DNA from: Branchipolynoe longqiensis
Taxonomy: Eukaryota; Annelida; Polychaeta; Phyllodocida; Polynoidae
Direction: 5' to 3'
Length of the DNA: 64,000 nt
NCBI GenBank assembly: GCA_030323885.1
Contig: CM059194.1
Location: forward strand, 2,047,889 to 2,111,888
Position 1 is the first letter of the stretch, and every line of letters starts with the position of its first letter. A program made the position numbers and the translations under genes. Below the pieces are notes generated by a model that was not told the DNA's origin, did no database searches, and saw only the letters and a program-made list of their open reading frames with translations. Of the stretch, positions 33,717 through 44,769 are shown piece by piece.

Positions 33717-34050
33717 AAAAGTTGCATAGTCCGATGGTTTTGAGTTTCTGTAAATTTTCTGAGATAAATATATTAAATTGAATGCTATAATCCACTTTAC
33801 TTTAGTTTGAAGTAATATTTCTATTAAATGGCTAACTTTTGAGATATTTGAAGTGCAAGCAGACCCAAACTCTGACACCATAGACTTCTGCAGTAACAGC
33901 TTCTATAAAATTGACTCCGTATTCCCTTCTATGTAGCAACGGATTCTTAATAAGTGCACTCATATCTAAGGTGGGTATGTAGAATCAAATCTAGATTAAT
34001 GTTTTAATTTCTAGAATTTTGATGCTTTCATCGAACTGTGCAATTTAAAG
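33717..34050 (+). mobile_element. TTAA-flanked MITE
   Basis: Starts AAAAGTTGCATAGTCCGATG and ends CATCGAACTGTGCAATTTAA. Internal blocks match the 30639 copy closely. Confidence 0.7.
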
Positions 34051-35184
34051 AAATTCTTTGAACTGACCACCCCCTTATCGCGCGCAACCAACCTGAGTAA
34101 ATAAACTAGAAGGGAGAGGCGGGTCGGGGAGACACATTTACCTCCTGTTAGTGCAGTCGTCTGGATCAGTCTGCCTTTTTTTTTGTGTGTGTAAATATGT
34201 TTATTCTGCTGAATAAATATTTTTGCCAGCGGTGAAGCACTGGTCATCCAGCCATTTTTCAATTCAGCATTATTTACACAAAAAATGGTATATAGAGAAA
34301 GGTATATAATAACTGTTGAATACACTATTGGCAGCTGAATGACTTCTGGTGGGTTCGTAACCTTACGACGGTTACTGGCTGAAGAACTGCAGCAATATAG
34401 AAAGGCACCGATAAATCGGTCCAATCTTTGGTGTGAAGATTAATCTTCTGGTGGGGCGGTTGTAGAAGCTAGGGGCATCTTTACAATTGATCAAACGATG
34501 AGTCATTGGGGCGGCCCCGAATCTCTCTGGTCTGGTTGTAACAGAGCACTCGTATCCAGTCAACAGCAGCGAGGGTTCAGAAGGAAGGGACGGGTAAAGG
34601 CGGGTTCAGCAGGTTCCAGCAACAAGAACAAAGCGAGAGAAACGATAAGGCAAAGGGCCCCACCCAAGCAAACAACTCTCTTGATCAGGGGGGGAAGTAA
34701 GTTCGGGAGAAAAAAAAGGGTAGAGAGATGAGGAGAGTTGAGTCAAAGGACCATGTCTCTTTGCTCCATGGTGACCAGCCAGCGAGTCAAAGACACAGAC
34801 TGACTAAGAGTAGAAAGTGAAATGCTGGTGGGCTCCCCCTCCTGGAACTCTTTATATACATAATCAAGGAAGAGCAAGGTCAGTGGAGAGGAGTCACAGA
34901 GAGGTGTGGATGAAGTGCGGTCCAGATAGCAAGTGCAATTGGCACCATACAACTCAATGAAATTCGGGAACCCACAAGTTCCACAGCAATATGGCAGAAG
35001 TAGTGTCACATGACCAGATCAATATTAGTCAGATCAATGTGAGTATTTACATGCTTATTTTTGTTTGCTGATGATGATGCAACAGGTAGAAAGCCATCAA
35101 TGGACATGTTCTTTACCAGCACATAATCATAGGAGATTACGTAGAAATAGTTCTAGATCGTCATATATACATCTACTACAAATA
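34051..35184. other. No recognised gene
   Basis: About 1.1 kb. Short open frames (for example 34498-34731, Arg/Lys/Ser-rich) have no motif I recognise and no supporting context. Confidence 0.35.
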
Positions 35185-35188
35185 CCAT

Positions 35189-36148
35189 TATAATATTTCT
35201 GAATGTCCGGCCGTCATGAACACCAGATAATACCACAAACTCTCCCCATTCAGTCCAACCTGATGCCCCTCTTAAACAACCCTTAAACCATCTCATAAGG
35301 AAGAAAGGGAAGACAAGTCACACGGATTAACAGTGAAGAAGTTGTGCTTTATTGGCATCAACTCCTGTTAACCCACTAGTGACCTATCACCCTGACTCCT
35401 TACCTTCTGTCCACACAGAGTCTCATTACCTCTCTAGTATCTATGAGTCAGTGCCTACAGCCCATTGAACCGGAGTCCCATGGTTGTTGCACACAGCTCA
35501 ATTTGGATATATGAAATTTGGTAGCATCAGACAGAGTGTCTTGGGTGCTGTTCTAGAGTAGGTGTGTCTCACTCAAGAGCCAGGAGTAGAGTGATCACTC
35601 TCCAGTGTATCTGAAGCAGTGTGCAGAATAATCAATATCGAAGTGAGGCTCATGTGGTCAGGAGTGGCACAGGGTGCAGGGGGACTGGACCTCCCACAGC
35701 CACCCAATCAGGCACCCCCCACAGCCTGGGAGGGTGCCCCCCCCCCCCCCCCCCCCCAGTATGGGTGGCTGTCAGTCAACCCAGCTGCAGGTGGTGTCTC
35801 TGTGTATATGCAGATTAGGCTGGTGTGCTGGCCCATCAGCCCCATGGTAATAGGTAGTCGCAGACAGTTACAATTATATATATATATATTAAAAATGTCC
35901 CTTTCTCCAATTGCATTCTTTATGGATGCATAGAGGAACATTTCACCAAACATGAACTGTCTCTTATATAAGAACATCTCTTCATTAATCTCAGGCATCA
36001 TGTATAACATATACTTATATCATGTCACAATGTAAGTGGGGCACCAGTGCTTTTAGATTACATAACCTCGTCCCCACTCTGTCACCCAAGAATAATAATG
36101 TTCTCTGCCAATATATAATTCCGAACCGACAATCCGTATATTTTTACA
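35189..36148 (-). mobile_element. Solo LTR, copy 2 (960 bp)
   Basis: Matches the LTRs at 6630 and 22293. The minus strand starts TGTAAAAATATACGGATT. The 4-bp duplication CCAT is perfect (35185-35188 and 36149-36152). The copy is longer because of a 21-base C run (35737-35757) and a TA run near 35875-35890. The AATAAA signal is on the minus strand near 35350. Confidence 0.85.
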
Positions 36149-36424
36149 CCATGTTACCGACGTCGAAGTCCATGCCTGGTTCCAGCAGGCAATTGGATCA
36201 GATGGAGTCCCAGAGGGCAGTGGAGAACAGGGATAGCAGGAGAAAACTGGTCGCAAAGTCATGTGTGGTGCACCCATGATCTAAGCAGTTAACGGATTGG
36301 TGATGAGGATGAAGATGATGATGAAGATTAGTCACAGGTACATGACTCACCAAACATAGCCATGGTTATAATTTGAAATATTACCTGTTGCTGCCTCTGT
36401 TCACACGACTTCCCATCATCACCC

Positions 36425-37270
36425 CTGACCTCACTCTCATTCTCTTCCCTGCCAGCCCCTCCCCGTCCCTCTCCCTCCCCCCCCCCCCCCATCTCCTGTC
36501 CGCCCCGCCCCACCTCGCCCCCTCCCCTCCCCGCTCACATGCGCGCCCTTTCCTTCGCCTCCCCTCCCCCTCCTCTCTCCTCCCCATCGCTCCACTCCCC
36601 TCCTCTCTCCTCCCCTCCCTCCCTCTCCCCCCTCTCCCCCACCCCCCTCCACTCCCCTCTCCTCGCCTCCCCCTCTCCCCTCGCCTCCCGCCACTCCCCT
36701 CCACACCCCTCCACTCCCATCCACTCCGCTCCACTCCCGTCTCCTCCCTCCCGTCCCCTCCCGTCCCTGTCCCGCTCCTCCCCTCTGCTCCACTTCCCCT
36801 CCCCCTCCCGTCCCTTCCCCTCCCCCCTCCTCCCCTCCCCTCTCCTCTCCTCCCCTCTCCTCCCCGTCTCCTACCCTCTCCCCACACTCCTCCCTCCTTC
36901 TCGTCCCACCTCCATCCCTCCCCTTCCCAATCCCCTCCCTCTCGTCCATTCTATTTTCTCCTCCTTCCCCCTACCAAACCCCTTCCCCCTCAGCATTTCC
37001 TTCCCCTCCCCTTCCTCCCTTCCTCGCCTCACTCTCTCCCCTTTCTCCCTCCCTTACCTCCTTCCTCCTTCCCCTTTCCTCATTCCCCTCCCTCCCTCCA
37101 GTCCCTTCCTCCCTCCTCTCTCCCTCACTTCTCCCTCTCCCCTTCCTTCAGTCCTCTTCCCTCCTTCCCCTTAGTTCTGTCCCCTCTACACTCCTTCCAC
37201 TCCCTCCCCTTCCTCCCCCTTCCTCCCCTCCCCCCACCCTCCCTCCGCTCCCCCTCTCCTCCCAAACCTC
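36425..37270 (+). repeat. Polypyrimidine C/T-rich tract (~845 bp)
   Basis: CCCCTCCCCTCCTCTCC-type sequence on the + strand. Frames of 331 and 211 residues made of Pro/Ser/Leu on +, and Gly/Arg/Glu on -, are compositional. Confidence 0.9.
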
Positions 37271-37669
37271 TACACATAGATCAGATACCCAACTCTCGTA
37301 AAAGCCACCCTTTTATCTTTCCGGAGACCCCCTGTTCGCGTATAATATGGCTGCATCAACAATGGTAACCATGGTGACTGTGTAGGACCTGGGTTAATTA
37401 ATGTTACTTCCGGTGAAACTGTAATAAATGTCAAGGAGTCACATGACCGATGGTGACGTCACAGACCCTCGATGCGGTTGCTACTTGCTGTGTCTAAGCC
37501 GTATAGTCAGCTGCACAGGTGTATTTGTTATGTTGTGGGTGTGTTTTGGCAAACACATCTAACACCATGCCTAGATCGAAACTCGAAATAGCGAATGGTA
37601 GACAGGAAGTGTGAACACTTATTTGTCTCTCATTTTTGCTTGAGTGCAAGTAAATATGCAACACAAGGA

Positions 37670-38120
37670 ATAATTAGTAGCATGTGGTGAATAAGGGGTC
37701 AACTTTCCCTGGATCATCAGCCCATGCTTTTTCTAATCTGTTCTTGAATGAATTTATTAACTCGGCATCAATAACATTTTGTGGGAGACTGTTCCATATA
37801 TTTATGATCCTGTTTGAGAAACTATGTTGCCTTAACTTTGAAATGGCTCTGGGTTTAACTAGTTTGAGAGTATGGCCCCGACTGCCTTCGCTTTTATTCA
37901 AGGTGAAAAATTTGTTCATATCTATTTTCATCAAAACCTTTCATAATTTTAAATACTTCAATTATGTCACTTCTTTTCCTTCTGTAGGAAAGGGTAGGAA
38001 GTTTCAATTCTCTAAGCCGTTGTTCATAGGATAAGTCCTTTATAACTGCAACTAATTTTGTTGCACATCTCTGAACCTTTTCGATCTCCAGAATATCTTT
38101 CCGAAATTTCCAGAATATCG
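37670..38120 (-). pseudogene. CR1/L2-like LINE reverse transcriptase C-terminal remnant
   Basis: Minus-strand translation gives DILEIEKVQRCATKLV, DLSYEQRLRELKLPTLSYRR, DIIEVFKIMKGFDENRY, then in another frame SRGHTLKLVKPRAISKL, SFSNRIINIWNSLPQNV and INSFKNRLEKAW. This is the standard C-terminal block order of CR1/L2-type reverse transcriptases. A frameshift near 37900-37930 breaks it. The catalytic domain is absent. It belongs to a different family from the remnant at 1583. Confidence 0.8.
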
Positions 38121-38638
38121 ATCTCACATTTCTTCGATTTTCGGATTGGCATCATCACCATTATTCTATTCATGCTCCCTGATGCAATCACTATATCCAT
38201 GCCGACCTGTGCATGTGACATTTCACTTGGAGGCATTAGTGGGCAAGGGTCTAGCTTCCATACATGCAGGTACGCAGCTGTTTACCACCTGAGATTACAA
38301 TTTAAAATAACAAATACATAATTATGATGTTTGAGTAAAATTGATGTATCACCTCAAGATTGTAGATAAAGTCAAGTAATTTTATTATCACCTCAAGATG
38401 AAGAGTTCAGGCGCAAACCACCTAAAAGCCAATCCAAAAATGGATATACACATTGGAATCAAACCTACATTTCTTCTTTTTTTATTCCTATTAGTTCTTC
38501 ATTGCTCCATACACATGTGATCATATGTAAAGTGGAATTAGTGAGAATTACAATTATCTTCATGTAAACTTCTTTTATCTAAAATTGATTTTTGGATTGG
38601 CGTTTACGTGGTTTTGCGCCTGAACTCTTCCTATATAC

Positions 38639-38935
38639 ATTTAACGCTGCATAATGCAATGAAAACATCAAATTTTCAAAACCATGACAATTATCTAGAT
38701 TTGATTATAGCCTACAAATATCTCTAACTTAGAGACTGATGAGCTTCTTAAAGCCTTGTCACCACATAGAATAGAATTCTGATATAATTTCATAGAACCT
38801 TTTCATGCAGAAGCCTATGATGTCTGACTTTAGGCATGCTTGCCAACATTAATTTACCATTTTTGCATTTCAAATATCTCAAAAGTTAGCCATTTAAATT
38901 AAAAGTTACTTTAAACTAAAATATGTAGGCATAGC
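38639..38935 (-). mobile_element. TTAA-flanked MITE, truncated
   Basis: Begins with TTAACGCTGCATAATGCAAT and shares ATCAAATTTTCAAAACCA and CTAGATTTGATTATAG with the family. It stops at the same internal point as the 25632 copy. Confidence 0.65.
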
Positions 38936-39034
38936 AAGTCGCACATTGGTTCCTAATTAAAGTACAGAAATTCAGCAGAAAAATGGTTAATTTAATAATA
39001 CATCCTGCTAAATATTGAAACCCGTATCATCATC

Positions 39035-39170
39035 ATCAACTCAAGTAATGAAAGCAGTCTTTGTCGCATCGCGACCGACAGGATGATGATGATCATCATC
39101 ATGCTGTCGGTCGTGATGCGACAAACTGCTTTCATTACTTGACTGTCGCTCTCCATTTAGCTCTCTCCTG
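39035..39170. mobile_element. Two LINE 3' ends joined tail to tail
   Basis: 39035-39094 is the + strand end of the 12.6-kb LINE family (AAGTAATGAAAGCAGTCTTT, ATCGCGACCGACAGGATGAT). 39095-39170 is the same end on the minus strand (ATCATCATGCTGTCGGTCGT, TTGACTGTCGCTCTCCATTT). They meet at the GAT/ATC tail and form a near-palindrome. Confidence 0.8.
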
Positions 39171-39739
39171 TGAGCCGTGTACTATTATATTAAATATATA
39201 TTAAAATCCGGTGCTTAAATATATCGTCTAGTTCTATCTACGCAGGTAAGCAGCTGCTTAATTATCACCTGAGAATACAAATATATTTTGTATTAAAATA
39301 CATGATATTTATAGCATTTTATTCCAGAGTGTTTTATTCCAATATCATTTTATATACCCATCTACGTACCACGTAATACAGGGAAGCTAGGCCTCTGGTG
39401 TTGCTTACTGCAGTTCTAGGTTGGGCTGGTGGTGAAATTGACACTTTGATTAGTGAAGCCTGTCGGCCAAAGTGGTTAATCTGATAAGGATATTTACATA
39501 ACGTTGTAAATTGGACATGCTATAATTCATACCATTGCGCTTCTCGCGTCATGTTTCCTTCTGTAAACAGGGAATCCAGGAATAGGTCTGTTGAGGAAAC
39601 AATCTTCAAGTACAGAACTGCGATTTTACGGTGGAACACGGATTGAATAATCCGCCATTGGAATAAAGGAAGATATAATCAAATTTAATAAAATATCATA
39701 TATGTTAATACAAATAATATTTGTAATCTGAAGGGAGGT

Positions 39740-40140
39740 AGGCCTACTTCTTTTTGTTGATTTCTGATCAACTGTTTTTTTTGTAATTTCTGATCTATTG
39801 TTTCTTTTGTTAATTTCTGATCTATTGTTTTTTTTGTTAATTTTGTATTTACTGGTTTTTGTTAATTCTGATCTACTTGTTTTGGTGAATTCCTGATCTA
39901 CTGTTTTTTGTTAATTTCTGATCTACTGATTTTTTTTTGTTAATTCCTGAGCTACTGTCTTTTCAAAATTGTTTAATCTACTGGGTTTTGTTAATTCTTT
40001 TCTAGACTCCTACTGGTTTTTGTTCATTTCTGATCTGATGCTTTCTTTGGTTCATTTCTGATCTAGTGGTTTTGTGTGTGTTCATTTTTGATCGATAATC
40101 TGGTGTTAATTTCTGATCTAGTTTGTAGGCCTATCTGTTA
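39740..40140 (+). repeat. ~30-bp TTTCTGATCTACTGTTTT tandem array
   Basis: About twelve degenerate units of GTTAATTTCTGATCTACTG followed by a T run. Low complexity. Confidence 0.8.
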
Positions 40141-40179
40141 AGTTCTGCTCTCTCCCCTAATTACACTTAGTCCTCATTA

Positions 40180-41082
40180 TGATCGTCATGCTGTCGGTCA
40201 CGATGCAACAAAGACTGCTTTCATTACTTGACGGCCGCTCTCCATTTAGCTCTCTGCTGTGAGAGTGATGTCCATGAGTTGGTCTTAGTGTCTCTCAGCT
40301 TCAGGTTTCTCTTGATGGTATCCTTGAACCGGAGATGAGGCCGCCCTCTCTTTCTGTAACCAGAAGACAGTTGAGAGTAGAGGATCTGCTTTGGTACCCT
40401 GTCTGATGACATCCTCATGAGGTGTCCAGTCCACTAAAGATGTTTTCTGATCAGAAGATCTTCCATAGAGGGCAGCCCCGTCTGTTCGAGTATTTCCTTA
40501 TTTGTCACTTTGTCCTTCCAGGTTAGCCTCATGATTGAACACAGATGTTGCATCATGAAGGCATGCAGCTTTTCACTGTCATCTGTACACTGTCCAGGCC
40601 TCGGCTCCATATAGTAGGGTGGATAGCACGATTGCATGGTAGATCTTGCCTTTCACCCGCATGGACACATTGTGGTTGTTCCAGAGTCTCTGGCATAGTC
40701 GGCTGAAAGATGCACTAGCCTTGGCCATCCTCCTCTGTATTTCAGCATCAATGCATCCATCACTTGATATAGTGCTTCCAACGTAGGTGAATTCCGGAAC
40801 AGAGTTCAGCTTTTTTCCATGAACCATGATATCCTCCTCTCAGGTTCTTGTAGAGTTGGGTTGGTACAGCACCTCTGTCTTCTTGATGGTAATCTTCAGG
40901 CCAAACTTCTTTGATGCATCGGAGAAAGCATCCATTATTTTCTGGATGGCTTCAGCAGAGTGGGCAACCAGTGCACTGTCATCTGTGAATAGCAGCTCTC
41001 TCACCAGCATCTGAGTAGTTTTGGTCTTCGCTCTGAAGTGTGCGATGTTGAATAGGTCAGCACGCTGTCTGGACTGTCTACA
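40180..41082 (-). mobile_element. RTE-like LINE, 5'-truncated, minus strand
   Basis: The same family as 12626-14716. The tail ATCGTCATGCTGTCGGTCAC is at the low end. Minus-strand frames encode RQRADLFNIAHFRAKTKTTQ, LLFTDDSALVAHS (FADD changed to FTDD), FTYVGSTISSDGCIDAEIQR, LLYGAEAWT and KRGRPHLRFKDT. Several frameshifts break the frame. A pseudogene copy. Confidence 0.85.
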
Positions 41083-41089
41083 GTCCATA

Positions 41090-41330
41090 TTTAATATGGA
41101 CCCCAAAAATCAGAGCCCCCTGGTAGCCGCCATCTTGAATTCCAAGATGGCTGCCCAGCTGCACCTATTTTTCTCTATATCTCCCATAATATAGTAGATA
41201 CAAACATATTTAAAATGCTATACCTATGTTTTCTGGGTCTCGGAATCCAATGGAATCATTTACAGAAGTGGTTGGTGGCCGCCATCTTGGAATCCAAACC
41301 TCATGATGTAAACAGGTGTAAGCAGTTGGG
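41090..41330. repeat. Dispersed repeat with GCCGCCATCTTG blocks and one minisatellite unit
   Basis: Contains two GCCGCCATCTTG segments (41126 and 41279). The block from 41215 (ACCTATGTTTTCTGGGTCTC, ATGGAATCATTTACAGAAGT) matches the reverse complement of 51463-51555. It continues into one unit (CCTCATGATGTAAACAGGTG, TAAGCAG) of the minisatellite that fills 47080-51440. Confidence 0.7.
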
Positions 41331-41430
41331 GGGAGGACCGGTGGGTGGTGGGGAGATGGGGGGATGGGGGGATGGGGGGATGGGGGGATGGGGGGATGGG
41401 GGGATGGGGTGGGTGGGAGGGGCGGATGCT
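41331..41430 (+). repeat. (GGGGGGAT)n G-rich minisatellite
   Basis: Repeated GATGGGGGGATGGGGGGATG with a GGGTGGGAGGGG end. The long G runs could form G-quadruplexes; that is inference. Confidence 0.85.
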
Positions 41431-41631
41431 CCCAATTGGATGGAACGTGTCCATGCTTCATGCTCTAAGCACATCTTAAAGTTCCCATCAGAGCCCTCGT
41501 GACACGATCTCGCCTGGAGCGTGTAGTTCCTCAGGCAGCAGGAACGCCACCTGTACCGGAAGTCACGTGGTCTGAGTATGCCTGCTGGTGTGTGGTGTGT
41601 GGGTGTGTAGGTGAGAGAGGGCAGACACCCA

Positions 41632-41880
41632 TTAAGGTTGCATGGTCCGATGGCTTTGTCTTTTTCCCCCTACTTTCTTTTTTTAGATAAATATATCAGG
41701 TTGACAATTATACCATCACTTTGGGGGAAGCTTCTTGAAAACTGGGCATCTTTGGAGAATTTTGAACTACAAGAACCCAACATAACGTTGACAATCTTGC
41801 CAAAACTACAATGTGTATGCCTCAAATTTACATATCCGATGGCCACGTGATGTAGGTTGACCTACTAATATAGAATAGCC
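41632..41880 (+). mobile_element. TTAA-flanked MITE, partial
   Basis: TTAAGGTTGCATGGTCCGAT, then AGATAAATATATCAGGTTGA. The later half is diverged or truncated. Confidence 0.5.
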
Positions 41881-42109
41881 TCTTGGAACTTGTTTAAGCT
41901 GCACATGATGCTGAGAATCAGGACAAGTGTAATGAGGTAACAAGAGTGACCTAATTTGTTAGTTGGTCCGTGTTTGTGGCTTTCTCAAAGTAGGTACCAC
42001 CGAGTGGATGGCATCATCAATGGGGACCTTTCATGGGCCATTTCTCTCGCTATACACTTGGTGGCAGCACCTGTTCCCGGTCCAAGTCAGCCATTATGGT
42101 TGGATAGAA

Positions 42110-42960
42110 GATGTAGGTGTGTGTGTGTGTTGGTGGTGTAGATGCGTGGTGGGGGGTGGGGGTACTATGGTGGGGGTGTAGGTGTAGGCGTGTGGTGAGG
42201 GTTTAGGGGTGTGGTGAGGGTGTAGGTGTGTATGTGGTGATAGTGTAGGAGTGTGTGTGGTGGTGTAGGTGTGGTGGTGGTGGAGGTGTGTGGTGGGGGT
42301 GTAAGGGGTACTGGGGGTATAGGTGTGACATGGCGTGTATGGGGTATAGGTGTGTGTGGTTGGGGTTTAGGGCTGTGGTGGGGGTTTATGTGTGTGGTGA
42401 GGGTGTATGGGTGTGGTGAGGTGTATGGGTGCGGTGGGGGTGTAGGTGTGAGGTGGGGGTTTAGGTGTGTGGTGGGGGTTTAGGGATGTAGTGGGGTTGT
42501 AGGTGTGTGGTGTGTGGTGTATGTGTGTGGTGGTGTAGGTGTGTGGTGGTGGTGTAGGTGTGTGTGTTTGAGGTATAGGTGTGTGTGGTGAGGGTGTAGG
42601 TGTGTGTGTGGTGAGGGTGTATGAGTGAGTGTGGTGGTGTAGGTGTGGTGGGGCTGTAGGTGTGTAGGTATGTAGTTACTGGGGGTATAGGGGGTGTAGG
42701 GGGTATAGGTGTGTGTGGTGGGGGTTTACGGATGTGGTTGGGGGTGTAGTTGTGTGGTGGGGTTTTGACATTTAGGGATGTGAAAGATTGTTAGGTGCCG
42801 CTCTGCAAGACACCCCTACACCTCCACCACAAACCACCTACACCCCCACCACACACACCGTCAACCCCCACCAGACACACCTACACCCCCAGCAAATCCC
42901 ATACCCCCACCACAACCCTAAGCCCCCACCAAACCCCTACACCCCACCACACCCACTCCA
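42110..42960. repeat. GTGTGGTGGGGGTGTAGG repeat tract
   Basis: Degenerate GT/GGGTGTAGGTGTGTGGTG units on the + strand up to about 42770. The complement type (CACCCCCACCACACACC) follows at 42810-42960, so this tract also changes strand. Confidence 0.85.
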
Positions 42961-43004
42961 CCATATATATTTTACTTCAAATATATAAATATTTAATTGT
43001 ATGG

Positions 43005-43302
43005 CGCAGGCTTCGTGGGTGGAAGGTTGGGATTTCGAATCCCGGTGGAGTGAAAGCAATGACTTACAAAAGTGATACCTCCTGCTACCTATTCTTGCAC
43101 TTGGCATCACTAGGATAGGGCAATGACTGGTTAGACCAGTATAATGTGACTGAGTGGGATATTGGGTCATGGTGCCAGTCGTCTGATCTTCCAGTGGTGC
43201 ATCACTATAAAGCCACCATGAGTGCCCACTGTCACAATGTCGGTACCTGTCAGATATGACCATCGATGTTGCTAGGACGTATAGCCCAAGCAACCAAGGA
43301 AC
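43005..43302 (+). mobile_element. SINE family A
   Basis: GGGATTTCGAATCCC (B-box-like), AGCAATGACTTACAAAAGTG, ATAATGTGACTGAGTGGGAT, GCATCACTATAAAGCCACCA and a CAAGCAACCAAGG tail. Confidence 0.75.
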
Positions 43303-43346
43303 CTAATAAATAATCTAATTTTATTTCAAAGTTTACTAAGGTGGAT

Positions 43347-43692
43347 CAAAGACCCTATAATACTAAGACTGCTCACTCAGCCTGTACTGTGTAATCAAAA
43401 TGATCAAACCCACCACATATTATATGTATAAATGTATATATAAATGTGAAAGATGTGTGATGATGGCAATGCTGATGATGATGCTGATGATGATGGGTAT
43501 TTGTTCATAACAATTTCATATTGATGTGTATTCAGACTGACCTATCCCATGTAAAATATAATTGTATGCGTTTACATGTGAAACACCAACCAGCAGCCGG
43601 CCTGATCAAACCCATGACAAGGTGGCACGGCGAATTTACATTACCATGGGAGAGATAGGGCGTGAACTGTCTTAGTATTATAGGGTCTTTGG
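43347..43692. mobile_element. TIR element, AAAGACCCTATAATACTAAG ends
   Basis: A 22-bp terminal sequence at 43348-43369 is exactly inverted at 43669-43690. The 345-bp interior holds ATG/GAT microsatellite sequence (43440-43500) and no coding frame. Superfamily unknown. Confidence 0.65.
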
Positions 43693-43779
43693 GTGGTTTA
43701 GAGTAATCAGTCTGATCTATGTTCATCTATAAGACAAAGAGCAGGAACGCAAAACCCTCACACTACGCAACTTTGATCA

Positions 43780-43977
43780 ATGATGGCGTTTTTGTTAATT
43801 GTCCACGTTGTAACATTGGCAATTTGGGGTGCAGAACCTGGTTCAAAGCAGCCATGCAGGGTGTGGCGCCATCTTCTGGATCCCCATGACACTACGGGGC
43901 GTAATCGATTAATCAACTCGGGTCACCCGAGCCACTTTTTGGTGCCTGCGCCCATCCTACAGATTCGGGTTGAATAA
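43780..43977 (+). other. Short frame with signal-peptide-like start
   Basis: A 65-residue frame begins MMAFLLIVHVVTLAIWGAEP, which looks like a secretion signal, but the rest shows no recognisable domain and no second exon was found. It lies among repeats and is most likely fortuitous. Not called as a gene. Confidence 0.12.
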
Positions 43978-44444
43978 ACGAATACGGGATGGACAAACTG
44001 GTGGCTTAATCCAAAACTTTCTTGTTGTTATAATAACCGATAAAAGTACAGCAACACAGGATTTAAAGTATTTTATGATTGTATAAGCTGACAATCTGGG
44101 TTATTACAAAAAAACATTTAAACAACACATAGGAATTGTACTAGTAGCTGTTATCCTACAGGTACCAGCACAAATGTGACGTCATCGCTCCTATCAACCC
44201 CCAGCAAAGACGTGGGTTACTGGGGTCGGACTGGGGTCGGGCATTTTTGCACACAGCCTGTGTATTTGTCTACTCCACTCGCGGTGTTCGATTTGAAATT
44301 TTAGCAACTCGGGTGACCCGAGTCGCCCTGGTCGTGTTAATGGAATACAGACACAGTGTGCTAGACTACACCACAACCATCGCCCTCCCCCCATCGCCTG
44401 TTATCCGACTGATCTGGTCGTTATTTGTCCACGTTATTTGTCCA

Positions 44445-44505
44445 GGTGGAGGTGTGCCACGTGATCAGGTGGAGGTGTGCCACGTGATCACGTGGAGGTG
44501 TGCGT
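44445..44505 (+). repeat. 24-bp repeat with CACGTG
   Basis: Three units of GTGGAGGTGTGCCACGTGAT (the last diverged). CACGTG/GTGATCACGTGG are E-box-like palindromes. Confidence 0.6.
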
Positions 44506-44769
44506 CGGTGAGTAGAAGTGTGACCTGGTCGGCTGTGCGACTGACAGTGAGTGCATATTGGTGGTGGGTTCTGGGAGGTAGATATCACTCGTATGATTGG
44601 GCTGTCATTGGCTGGTTTTGTTTTGTGCTGTGTGTCTGTGATGGAGGGTTGTGATGGGCTATCCCTGATGGTGGATTTGGTTGTCTGCGTCTCCCTCACG
44701 CCCATCCGGTCAGGAGGGGGAGTGTGTGTTATGTATCAGTTCCCTGTGCCCCAACAATGACCCCGGATG

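Noticed and set aside
36373..37368. 331-residue Pro/Ser/Leu-rich frame
   Set aside because: Encoded by a polypyrimidine tract; composition only.
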